From NCBI RefSeq assembly GCF_000720115.1, contig NZ_JOIR01000010.1, positions 248,001 through 312,000 on the forward strand: a stretch of DNA of 64,000 nt, in the 5' to 3' direction. Below, piece after piece: positions 56,088 through 64,000 of this stretch; position 1 is the first letter of the stretch; every line of letters begins with the position of its first letter. This DNA comes from Streptomyces sp. NRRL F-2580 (GTDB taxonomy: Bacteria; Actinomycetota; Actinomycetes; Streptomycetales; Streptomycetaceae). Both the position numbers and the translations under genes were made by a program. The notes under the pieces are model-generated. The model was not told where the DNA came from, made no database searches, and saw only the letters and a list, made by a program, of their open reading frames with translations.

Positions 56088-57488
56088 ATGACGGAATCGT
56101 GGGCCACTTTCGGCGCCGACCTGCACCTGCACCTGGACCTCGCCGCCGGCCGGCGGCTGCGGGCCGGTCTCACCGAGGCGCTGCGCGAGGCCGCGCGCAG
56201 CGGGCGGCTGGCGGCCGGGACCCGGCTGCCGTCCTCCCGCACCCTCGCCGCCGACCTGGGCATCGCACGGAACACGGTCGCGGAGGCGTACGCCGAGCTG
56301 GTGGCCGAGGGCTGGCTGACCGCCCGCCAGGGCTCCGGCACCCGGGTCGCGGAACGGGCCCGTCCGCGCCGGGCCGCGGCGGCCGCCCCCGTACGGCGTC
56401 CCACGCGCAAGGGGCCCTCGTACAGCCTGCAGCCCGGCTCCCCGGACCTGGGCGGCTTCCCGCGCGCGGCCTGGCTGTCGGCGGCCCGGCGGGCCCTGAC
56501 CGACGCGCCGAACGAGGCCTTCGGCTACGCGCTCGACGCGCGCGGCCGCGTCGAGCTGCGGCAGGCGCTGGCCGGCTACCTGGCGCGGGCCCGCGGGGTG
56601 TACGCCGACCCGGACCGGATCGTGCTGTGCGCGGGCTTCCTGCACGGGCTGACCCTGCTGGCCGGTGTGCTGTGGGGGCGGCGGGTGCGGGAGGTGGCGG
56701 TGGAAGGGTACGGCCTGGACTTCCACCGGAACCTGCTGGAGCGGGCCGGGCTGCGGACCCGGCCGCTGGTGGTCGACGGGGAGGGAGCCCGCACCGCGGA
56801 GCTGACCGCGTCGGCGGGCGCGGTGCTGCTGACCCCGGCGCACCAGTTCCCGACGGGCGCGGCCCTCACCCCGGGCCGCCGGGCGGCGGCGGTCGACTGG
56901 GCCCGGACCACGGGCGGGCTGATCCTGGAGGACGACTACGACGGGGAGTTCCGCTACGACCGCCAGCCGGTCGGCGCCCTCCAGGGGCTGGACCCGGACC
57001 GGGTCGTCTACCTCGGCACGGCCAGCAAGTCCCTCGCGCCGGGGCTGCGGATGGGCTGGATGGTGGTCCCACCGGGGCTGCTGGACGAGGTCCTTGCGGC
57101 CAAGGGCCCCACGGACTGGGCCTCCAGCGCGCTGGAACAGCTCACGCTGGCGGCGTTCATCACCTCGGGGGCATACGACCGCCACGTGCGCGGGATGCGG
57201 CTGCGGTACCGGCGGCGCCGGGACGAGCTGGTGGCGGCGGTGGCGGGCCGGGTCGGGGTGTCGGGCATCGCGGCGGGGCTGCACGCGGTGCTGGACCTTC
57301 CGGCGGGGACGGAGCGGTCGGTCGTGCAGTCGGCCGCCTGGCAGGACCTGGCCCTGCACGGCCTGTCGAGCTTCCGGCACCCGGAGGCGGAGGTCGCGCC
57401 GCGGGACGCGCTGGTCGTCGGCTACGGGACTCCGTCGGACAGCGCGTGGTCCCCGACCTTGGCAGCCCTCGCCGCCGCGCTCCCGTAA
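56088..57488 (+). CDS. MocR/PdxR-type regulator (GntR HTH fused to aminotransferase)
   Basis: 466 residues. N-terminal GntR winged helix (residues about 15-85; RLPSSRTLAADLGIARNTVA, YAELVAEGWL) joined to a class I aminotransferase-like domain with the PLP lysine in YLGTASKSLAPGLRMGW and the LEDDYDGEFRYDR motif. Such proteins sense PLP or amino acids. The start nearly abuts the palindrome upstream. The stop is followed by ~300 bases of dispersed repeats. Confidence 0.9.
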   Translation: MTESWATFGADLHLHLDLAAGRRLRAGLTEALREAARSGRLAAGTRLPSSRTLAADLGIARNTVAEAYAELVAEGWLTARQGSGTRVAERARPRRAAAAAPVRRPTRKGPSYSLQPGSPDLGGFPRAAWLSAARRALTDAPNEAFGYALDARGRVELRQALAGYLARARGVYADPDRIVLCAGFLHGLTLLAGVLWGRRVREVAVEGYGLDFHRNLLERAGLRTRPLVVDGEGARTAELTASAGAVLLTPAHQFPTGAALTPGRRAAAVDWARTTGGLILEDDYDGEFRYDRQPVGALQGLDPDRVVYLGTASKSLAPGLRMGWMVVPPGLLDEVLAAKGPTDWASSALEQLTLAAFITSGAYDRHVRGMRLRYRRRRDELVAAVAGRVGVSGIAAGLHAVLDLPAGTERSVVQSAAWQDLALHGLSSFRHPEAEVAPRDALVVGYGTPSDSAWSPTLAALAAALP

Positions 57489-57568
57489 GGGGCCGTACCC
57501 GCCCGCGGCCCGGCTGCCGGGGCTCCGGCCCGCACCCCGCTCCTCCAACGCCGGAGGCGCTGAAAGGT

Positions 57569-57720
57569 CGCCTCAAACGCCGGCGGAGCCGGATTTGGCC
57601 GACGCCGGCACAATCCAGCCCTTCCGGCGTTCGAGGAGCAGGGCCTGGGGCCGGAGCCCCAGCAGCGGCGGCGCGGCCGGACGGGGCCTGGCAATTGCAG
57701 CCCCGCCGGCGTTTGAGGCG
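57569..57720. repeat. Cluster of dispersed intergenic repeats
   Basis: One forward copy (57569-57591), one reverse copy (57698-57720) and a degenerate reverse copy (57616-57640) of the AACGCCGGCGGGGCTG element. Inverted copies can fold into a long hairpin between convergent genes. No gene is seen in 57489-57787. Confidence 0.8.
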
Positions 57721-57787
57721 TGGGGTTCGGGGCGGAGCCCCGACACGACGGGCCGCAGGTGACAGACGGCCAAGACGACCGTCCTGG

Positions 57788-58624
57788 TCACCCGCCCGGG
57801 GACGGAGCCGCCGGTTCGCCGAAGCGGGCGAGGGCCAGGGAGCCGGCGACCGCGACGGCGAAACCGGCGACGGCGAGCCAGGTCAGGCCCTCGCGGGTGC
57901 GGTCGCCGAGCCAGACCACGCCCACCGCGGCCGGGCCGATCGTCTCGCCGAGCACCAGCCCCGCCGTCGCCGCCGTCACCGAGCCGCGCGCCAGCGCGGA
58001 GGTGAGCAGCAGGAAGGCCGCACCGCCGCCCAGCAGGAGCGCGTACAGCGCCGGATCGCGCAGGTCCCAGGGGGAGTCGATCAGCCGCACCGAGACCTCG
58101 ACCACGCCGAAGCCCGTCCCCGCGGCCAGACCCAGGACGAGCGCCCGCGGCCCGTCCGGAAGCCGCCCCGCCACCGCGCCGACCACCAGCACCAGCCCCG
58201 CCACCGCCAGCAGCACCAGCTCCAGCGCGAGCGACCCCGTTCCCGAGCCCTCCTCCCCGGCGGCGAGCCCGAGCATCAGCAGTCCCGCGCACACCATCCA
58301 CACCGCTCCCCACTCCGCCCGGGACAGCCGCACCCGCAGCAGCCGCGCCGCGACCACCGCCGTCACCGCCAGGCTGGCGGCCAGCGCGGCCCCCACCGCG
58401 TAGATCGGGATGCGGCGCAGCGCGATGATCTGGAGGACGAAGCCGACCGCGTCGAGGCCGAGACCCAGCAGGTACCGCCACTGCCGTACGGCGCGCAGGA
58501 ACAGCGCCGCGTCCACCCCGGACCCCGAGCCCGGCTCCGCCGCCCGCGCCGCGACCGCCTGCAGAACGGACGCCGTACCGAAGCAGACCGCCGCACCGAG
58601 TGCGCAAATCATCCCAATGAGCAC
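57788..58624 (-). CDS. NIPA/EamA-type membrane transporter
   Basis: 278 residues with nine or ten spans. The start MICALGAAVCFGTASVLQAV, the middle RRIPIYAVGAALAASLAVTA and the end LVLGETIGPAAVGVVWLGDR follow the DMT/EamA-like layout with a NIPA-type (magnesium transporter) signature. GTG start. Substrate uncertain. Stands alone between repeat DNA and the divergent lipoprotein gene. Confidence 0.75.
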   Translation of the reverse strand: MLIGMICALGAAVCFGTASVLQAVAARAAEPGSGSGVDAALFLRAVRQWRYLLGLGLDAVGFVLQIIALRRIPIYAVGAALAASLAVTAVVAARLLRVRLSRAEWGAVWMVCAGLLMLGLAAGEEGSGTGSLALELVLLAVAGLVLVVGAVAGRLPDGPRALVLGLAAGTGFGVVEVSVRLIDSPWDLRDPALYALLLGGGAAFLLLTSALARGSVTAATAGLVLGETIGPAAVGVVWLGDRTREGLTWLAVAGFAVAVAGSLALARFGEPAAPSPGG

Positions 58625-58728
58625 GAACTGACTCTAGGTCACGGATCTCACGGCGGCCGGATTCCATCGGCCCGGGCCACCGCTCTACTCTGTCGGCAGC
58701 ACGCCAGGCCCCAGGGGGAGCAGCAGAC

Positions 58729-59031
58729 ATGGACAGCAGCAGCACCAACCAGCGCCGTATGCGCTCGGGCGCGGTCGCCCTCGGCGGCATGGGCCTGCTC
58801 GCGGCCACCCTCGTGGCCTGCGGCAGCAGCGACGAGCCCGACAAGCGCTGCGCGTCCCGCTCCACGCTGGAGCACCTGAACAACAAGGAGTGCAAGAGCG
58901 GCGGCCGCGGCGCGTACTACTACGGCGGCTACGTCAGCAGCGGCAAGGTCTCCGGCGGCAGCTTCGACAAGTCCGCCGTCACCCGCGGCGGCATCGGCGG
59001 CCACAGCAGCTCCGGCTCCAGCGGCGGCTGA
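58729..59031 (+). CDS. Small YgiB-like lipoprotein
   Basis: 100 residues. Lipobox ATLVAC within a typical lipoprotein signal peptide (cleavage before Cys31), then CGSSDEPDKRC and a Gly/Ser/Tyr-rich tail (GAYYYGGYVSSGKVSGG). Two further Cys residues could form a disulfide. It is followed after 14 bases by the ATP-grasp gene, an arrangement like E. coli ygiB-ygiC. Confidence 0.78.
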   Translation: MDSSSTNQRRMRSGAVALGGMGLLAATLVACGSSDEPDKRCASRSTLEHLNNKECKSGGRGAYYYGGYVSSGKVSGGSFDKSAVTRGGIGGHSSSGSSGG

Positions 59032-59045
59032 GGAAACCGGAACCC

Positions 59046-60248
59046 ATGCAGCGGCACACCATCGAGCCCCGCCCCGGCTGGCAGAAGACCGTCGAGGAGC
59101 AGGGGCTCATCTATCCCCTCACCCGCTACCCCGACGACACCCTGCGCCCCTACTGGGACGAGAGCGCGTACTACTCCTTCTCCCTCCCCGAGGTCGAGGC
59201 CCTGGAGAACGTCGTCGAGGAACTGCACGCCATGTGCCTGGCGGCCGCCGCGCACATCGTCGAGCACGACCGCTTCGCCGACCTCGGCATCACCGATCCC
59301 GGGCTCGCCGCGCTGATCGCCGAGTCCTGGCGCCGGCGCGCCGAACAGCCCTCCCTCTACGGCCGTTTCGACCTGCGCTACGACGGCACCGGCAGCCCGG
59401 CCAAGATGCTGGAGTACAACGCCGACACCCCCACCTCGCTCGTGGAGGCGGCCAGCCCGCAGTGGTTCTGGATGGAGGAACGGTTCCCCGGCGCCGACCA
59501 GTGGAACAGCCTCCACGAGCGCCTCGTCGACGCCTGGCGCCGCCAGGCCGAGCTGCTGCCGCCCGGCCCGCTGCACTTCGCGCACTCCGAGACCGACGAG
59601 CTCGGCGAGGACCTGATGACGGTCGCCTACCTCCAGGAGACCGCCGAGCAGGCCGGCCTCGACACGCACGCCCTCTCCGTCGAGCAGATCGGCTGGGACA
59701 GCCTGTCCGGCCGGTTCGTGGACGAGAAGCTCCGCTTCATCCGCAGCTGCTTCAAGCTCTACCCGTGGGAGTGGCTGGCCACGGACGAGTTCGGCCCGCA
59801 GGTCCTCGGCACGTACGACCACGGCGGTGGCACCGGCACCACCTGCTGGATCGAGCCGCTGTGGAAGATGCTGCTCTCCAACAAGGCGCTGCTGGCGATC
59901 CTGTGGGAGCTCTTCCCCGAGCACCCGAACCTGCTGCCCGCCTACCTCGACGGACCGCGCGAGCTGGCCGAGGCCGGATCCGCCGGCTATGTCGCCAAGC
60001 CGCTCCTCGGCCGCGAGGGCGCGGGCGTCACCCTGCACGAACCGGGCGGGGGCGGCGAGCCCTTCGTGCCGGAGGAGGGCGAGCGGTACTGCTTCCAGGG
60101 CCTGGCCCCGCTGCCCGACTTCGACGGCAACCGGGTGGTGCTCGGCGCGTGGGTCGTCGAGGACGAGGCGGCGGGGCTCGGCATCCGCGAATCGGCGGGG
60201 CCGGTCACGGACGAGTACGCCCGCTTCCTGCCCCACGTGATCCTCTGA
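59046..60248 (+). CDS. Glutathionylspermidine-synthase-like ATP-grasp protein (YgiC family)
   Basis: 400 residues. Family motifs: WDESAYYSFSLPEVEALE, RFDLRYDGTGSPAKMLEYNA, DTPTSLVEA, EQIGWDS, YPWEWLATDEFG and the ATP-grasp segment YVAKPLLGREGAGVTLH. Lacks the amidase domain of true glutathionylspermidine synthase. It probably makes a peptide-like amide bond, substrate unknown. In an operon with the small lipoprotein, so an envelope role is inferred. Confidence 0.85.
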   Translation: MQRHTIEPRPGWQKTVEEQGLIYPLTRYPDDTLRPYWDESAYYSFSLPEVEALENVVEELHAMCLAAAAHIVEHDRFADLGITDPGLAALIAESWRRRAEQPSLYGRFDLRYDGTGSPAKMLEYNADTPTSLVEAASPQWFWMEERFPGADQWNSLHERLVDAWRRQAELLPPGPLHFAHSETDELGEDLMTVAYLQETAEQAGLDTHALSVEQIGWDSLSGRFVDEKLRFIRSCFKLYPWEWLATDEFGPQVLGTYDHGGGTGTTCWIEPLWKMLLSNKALLAILWELFPEHPNLLPAYLDGPRELAEAGSAGYVAKPLLGREGAGVTLHEPGGGGEPFVPEEGERYCFQGLAPLPDFDGNRVVLGAWVVEDEAAGLGIRESAGPVTDEYARFLPHVIL

Positions 60249-60263
60249 GTCCCGTCCGGGGGC

Positions 60264-61466
60264 TCAGGCCAGGACCGCCCGGAGCTGGTCCAGCCCCCAG
60301 TCCAGGTCCTCCTTGCTGATCACCAGCGGCGGGGCGAGCCGGATCGTCGATCCGTGGGTGTCCTTCACCAGCACCCCCCGCTCCATCAGCTTCTCGGAGA
60401 CCTCCCGGCCGGTCCCGTGGCCCGGGGCGATGTCCACGCCCGCCCACAGCCCGCGGCCCCGTACGGCGGTCACGGCGCCCCCGCCGACCAGCAGGCCCAG
60501 CTCGTGGTGCAGGTGGTCGCCCAGCTCGGTGGCGCGCTGCTGGAACTCGCCGGTCCGCAGCATCGCGATCACCTCCAGGGCGACGGCGCACGCGAGCGGG
60601 TTCCCGCCGAAGGTGGACCCGTGCTGCCCGGGCCGGAACACCCCGAGCACGTCCCGGTCGGCGACGACGGCCGACACCGGCACCACACCGCCGCCGAGCG
60701 CCTTGCCGAGGATGTAGACGTCGGGGACGACCCCCTCGTGCTCGCAGGCGAAGGTCCTGCCGGTCCGCCCCAGCCCCGACTGGATCTCGTCCGCCATGAA
60801 GAGGACGTTCCGCTCGCGGGTCAGCTCCCGTACGCCGCTCAGGTATCCGGCCGGCGGCACCAGCACCCCCGCCTCGCCCTGGATCGGCTCCAGCAGCACG
60901 GCCACGGTGTTCTCGGTGACGGCGCGGGACAGCGCGGTGAGGTCCCCGTACGGGACGATCTCGAAGCCGGGTGTGTACGGACCGAAGTGGTCGCGGGCGT
61001 CGTGGTCCGTCGAGAAGGAGACGACGGTCGTGGTCCGGCCGTGGAAGTTGTCGGCGGCGACCACGATCTTGGCGTGTCCGTCCGGGACGCCCTTGACCTC
61101 GTAGCCCCACTTGCGGGCGGTCTTCACCGCCGTCTCCACGGCCTCCGCTCCCGTGTTCATCGGCAGCACCATCTCCTTGCCGCACAGCGCGGCGAGCTCG
61201 GTACAGAAGTCGGCGAACCGGTCGTGGTGGAAGGCGCGCGAGGTGAGCGTGACCCGCTCCAGCTGGGCCCGGGCGGCATCGATCAGACGCCGGTTGCCGT
61301 GTCCGAAGTTGAGGGCGGAGTACCCGGCGAGCATGTCGAGGTATCTGCGGCCCTCCACGTCGGTCATCCACGCACCGTCCGCGGACGCGACGACGACGGG
61401 CAGCGGATGGTAGGTGTGCGCGCTGTGCGCGTCGGCGGAGCGGATGACATCAGCAGTTGTCGACAC
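60264..61466 (-). CDS. rocD: Ornithine aminotransferase
   Basis: 400 residues from GTG 61466 with upstream GGAGA. Class III PLP enzyme converting ornithine and 2-oxoglutarate to glutamate-5-semialdehyde and glutamate. Motifs: YLDMLAGYSALNFGHGN, LPMNTGAEAVETAVK, FMADEIQSGLGRTG, PLP lysine in YILGKALGGGVVPVSA and GQHGSTFGGNPLA. Convergent with the YgiC-like gene (15 bases apart). Full length for the family. Confidence 0.92.
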   Translation of the reverse strand: MSTTADVIRSADAHSAHTYHPLPVVVASADGAWMTDVEGRRYLDMLAGYSALNFGHGNRRLIDAARAQLERVTLTSRAFHHDRFADFCTELAALCGKEMVLPMNTGAEAVETAVKTARKWGYEVKGVPDGHAKIVVAADNFHGRTTTVVSFSTDHDARDHFGPYTPGFEIVPYGDLTALSRAVTENTVAVLLEPIQGEAGVLVPPAGYLSGVRELTRERNVLFMADEIQSGLGRTGRTFACEHEGVVPDVYILGKALGGGVVPVSAVVADRDVLGVFRPGQHGSTFGGNPLACAVALEVIAMLRTGEFQQRATELGDHLHHELGLLVGGGAVTAVRGRGLWAGVDIAPGHGTGREVSEKLMERGVLVKDTHGSTIRLAPPLVISKEDLDWGLDQLRAVLA

Positions 61467-61617
61467 GGGGTCTCCGATCGTCCGTCTTGCCCGGTGCGGT
61501 GGTGACGAGGGTGGCGTCACCCTTCTTATCGTCGTCTTCCTATCGTCGCTCCGATGCCGGATGCAGAAACCTTCCGCGTCGCGCGGCGGCTAAGGTGGGC
61601 GGTACGCACGGCGACTG

Positions 61618-61652
61618 GCGCACGGAGAACGAACTCCGGGGGAGCCGTGCGC
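61618..61652 (+). ncRNA. Structured leader element upstream of glyA
   Basis: An 8-bp stem (GCGCACGG 61618-61625 with CCGTGCGC 61645-61652) encloses a one-sided purine-rich internal loop (AGAACGAA) and a 4-bp inner stem CTCC-GGG-GGAG. It lies 74 bases before the glyA ATG. It does not match the glycine or THF riboswitch patterns I know. Confidence 0.4.
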
Positions 61653-61725
61653 GTTCGACCGCATTCAGGGCCGCTCGCCTGGGCCTCGCGGGGTACCGAT
61701 CACATCGACCCCGGAGGAGCCCGCC

Positions 61726-62994
61726 ATGTCCGCGAGCCGCCATCCCGCCCTTTCCGCGACCGACCCCGAACTGGCGTCGTTCGTCGCGGCGGAGGAAGTC
61801 CTCCAGGCGCAGACCCTGCGCCTGATCCCCAGTGAGAACTACGTGTCCGCGGCCGTCCTGGAGGCCTCCGGCACCGTGCTGCAGAACAAGTACAGCGAGG
61901 GCTACCCCGGCCGCCGCTACTACGAGGGCCAGCAGAACATCGACCGCGTCGAGGCCCTGGCGGTCGAGCGGGCGAAGGGCCTGTTCGGCGTGGACCACGC
62001 GAACGTACAGCCGTACTCCGGCTCGCCGGCCAACCTGGCCGTGTACCTGGCCTTCGCGAAGCCGGGCGACACCGTGATGGGCATGGCCCTGCCGATGGGC
62101 GGCCACCTGACGCACGGCTGGGGCGTCTCGGCGACCGGCTCGTGGTTCCGGGGCGTGCAGTACGGCGTCCAGGCCGACACCGGGCTCATCGACTACGACG
62201 CCGTGCGCGACCTGGCGCTCGCCGAGCGGCCCAAGCTGATCTTCTGCGGCGGCACCGCCCTGCCGCGCACCATCGACTTCGCGGCCTTCGCGTCCATCGC
62301 CGAGGAGGCGGGCTCGGTCCTGGTCGCTGACGTGGCCCACATCGCGGGCCTGATCGCGGGTGGCGCGCACCCGTCCCCGGCGGGTCACGTGGACGTCATC
62401 TCCACCACGACGCACAAGACCCTGCGCGGTCCCCGGGGCGCGATGCTGATGTGCCGCGAGGAGCACGCGAAGGCCATCGACAAGGCGGTCTTCCCGGGCC
62501 TCCAGGGCGGCCCGCACAACCAGACGACGGCCGGCATCGCGGTGGCCCTGCACGAGGCCGCCCAGCCGTCCTTCACCGCGTACGCGCACGCGGTCGTCGC
62601 CAACGCGAAGGCGCTGGCGGCGGCGCTGCTGGAGCGGGGCTTCGACCTGGTCTCGGGCGGCACCGACAACCACCTGATCCTGATCGACCTGACGGGCAAG
62701 GACGTGCCGGGCAAGGTCGCGGCGAAGGCCCTGGACCGGGCGGGGATCGTGGTGAACTACAACACGGTCCCGTTCGACCCGCGCAAGCCGTTCGATCCCT
62801 CGGGGGTGCGGATCGGTACGCCGTCGCTGACGTCCCGCGGGCTGTCCGCGGAGCACATGCCGCTGGTGGCGGACTGGATCTCGCGCGCGGTCGACGCCGC
62901 CGCGAAGGGTGACGAGCCGGCCTTGGCCGCGGTCCGCGCCGAGGTCGCCGACCTCATGGCCGCCTTCCCGGCCCCTGGCCTCCCGCTGTCCTGA
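61726..62994 (+). CDS. glyA: Serine hydroxymethyltransferase
   Basis: 422 residues. Converts serine and THF to glycine and methylene-THF. Motifs: LIPSENYVSAAVLEASGTVL, KYSEGYPGRRYYEGQ, VQPYSGSPANLAVY, PLP lysine in ISTTTHKTLRGPRGAM, and VRIGTPSLTSRG near the C-terminus. ATG after GGAGGAG. Upstream 61467-61725 contains a structured element and is divergent from rocD. Works with FolD and the purine enzymes of this window in one-carbon metabolism. Confidence 0.96.
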   Translation: MSASRHPALSATDPELASFVAAEEVLQAQTLRLIPSENYVSAAVLEASGTVLQNKYSEGYPGRRYYEGQQNIDRVEALAVERAKGLFGVDHANVQPYSGSPANLAVYLAFAKPGDTVMGMALPMGGHLTHGWGVSATGSWFRGVQYGVQADTGLIDYDAVRDLALAERPKLIFCGGTALPRTIDFAAFASIAEEAGSVLVADVAHIAGLIAGGAHPSPAGHVDVISTTTHKTLRGPRGAMLMCREEHAKAIDKAVFPGLQGGPHNQTTAGIAVALHEAAQPSFTAYAHAVVANAKALAAALLERGFDLVSGGTDNHLILIDLTGKDVPGKVAAKALDRAGIVVNYNTVPFDPRKPFDPSGVRIGTPSLTSRGLSAEHMPLVADWISRAVDAAAKGDEPALAAVRAEVADLMAAFPAPGLPLS

Positions 62995-63031
62995 CCTGTG
63001 CCGCCGTTGTGGGGCTCCGCCCCGGTCCCCG

Positions 63032-63054
63032 CGCCTCGAACGCCGGCGGGGCTG
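63032..63054 (+). repeat. Dispersed intergenic repeat, copy after glyA
   Basis: CGCCTCGAACGCCGGCGGGG copy following TGGGGCTCCGCCCC. It fills part of the glyA-trpS gap; the rest of 62995-63248 has no clear feature. Confidence 0.8.
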
Positions 63055-63236
63055 GATTGGCGGAGCCCCGCGCAGCGGTGTCGGCCTGGCCCGTCCCGGA
63101 ACGGAAAGCGGTCGCTCGGCCGGGGCTGGATCCGGACGGGCCGCTACCGCCCGGTACCCCCGCAGCGCACCGGCACCCGCGGCGCGACCCGGAAGGATCC
63201 GGCCAGTGGCGGGCCCGAGCCCGCCCCCGCACCTGA

Positions 63237-64000
<764 letters not shown>

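Noticed and set aside
61467..61725. Glycine riboswitch upstream of glyA
   Set aside because: The glycine aptamer core is absent; only an unrelated compact hairpin was seen.

Overview
The window is about 64 kb of very GC-rich DNA with strongly G/C-biased third codon positions, many GTG starts, ATGA/GTGA gene overlaps and short perfect hairpin terminators. Gene content (adjacent Ser/Thr kinases, PspC sensor kinase, icmB, SWIM/MoxR/VWA cluster, sucCD, purNH, folD, mdh, glyA, trpS) and the presence of Streptomyces-type dispersed repeats point to the conserved core of a Streptomyces (or very close actinomycete) chromosome. From memory the order resembles the guaA-to-trpS segment of model Streptomyces genomes; no database search was possible. 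No tRNA, rRNA, CRISPR array or intact mobile element was found.

Layout. 0-7.7 kb: end of glpD, then three membrane-anchored kinase-fold proteins in a row, the middle one a probable pseudokinase with a nine-copy Gly-Pro hexamer repeat. 7.8-13.1 kb: succinate-semialdehyde dehydrogenase, a GMC oxidoreductase and a sortase-type (LAxTG) surface protein. 13.3-15.5 kb: chorismate mutase behind what looks like a Phe/Tyr transcription attenuator, and guaA. 15.6-24.7 kb: class II aldolase, membrane proteins, a PspC/toastrack protein divergent from a PspC-histidine kinase/response regulator pair, an esterase and an NlpC/P60 hydrolase. 24.7-30.9 kb: hydrolase gene remnant, ArsR regulator, pcrA helicase, an M23 peptidase with an aberrant C-terminus, a lipase and icmB.

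31.0-39.1 kb holds the most interesting locus: a five-gene divergent system of DUF5691 and SWIM zinc-finger proteins on one strand, and a MoxR-type AAA+ ATPase, DUF5682 protein and VWA protein on the other. The shared promoter region carries two inverted TTGTCAGTG boxes matching the PafBC (RecA-NDp) DNA-damage promoter element; one has a perfect 8-bp spacer and a TAnnnT -10. This suggests a DNA-damage-induced AAA+/VWA chaperone or conflict system.

39.4-50.2 kb is mainly housekeeping: sucCD, an XRE-HTH/sigma-like fusion protein, a DUF6350 membrane protein, purN-purH and folD. 50.3-51.2 kb is a decayed IS605-type TnpB gene directly upstream of mdh. 52.4-55.5 kb is a three-gene cluster of unknown function whose last member has an ectodomain like those of the kinases at the start of the window. 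55.5-64 kb contains a carboxymuconolactone-decarboxylase-family gene divergent from a MocR regulator around a perfect palindrome, a NIPA/EamA transporter, a YgiB/YgiC-like lipoprotein/ATP-grasp pair, rocD, glyA with a structured leader, and the 5' part of trpS.
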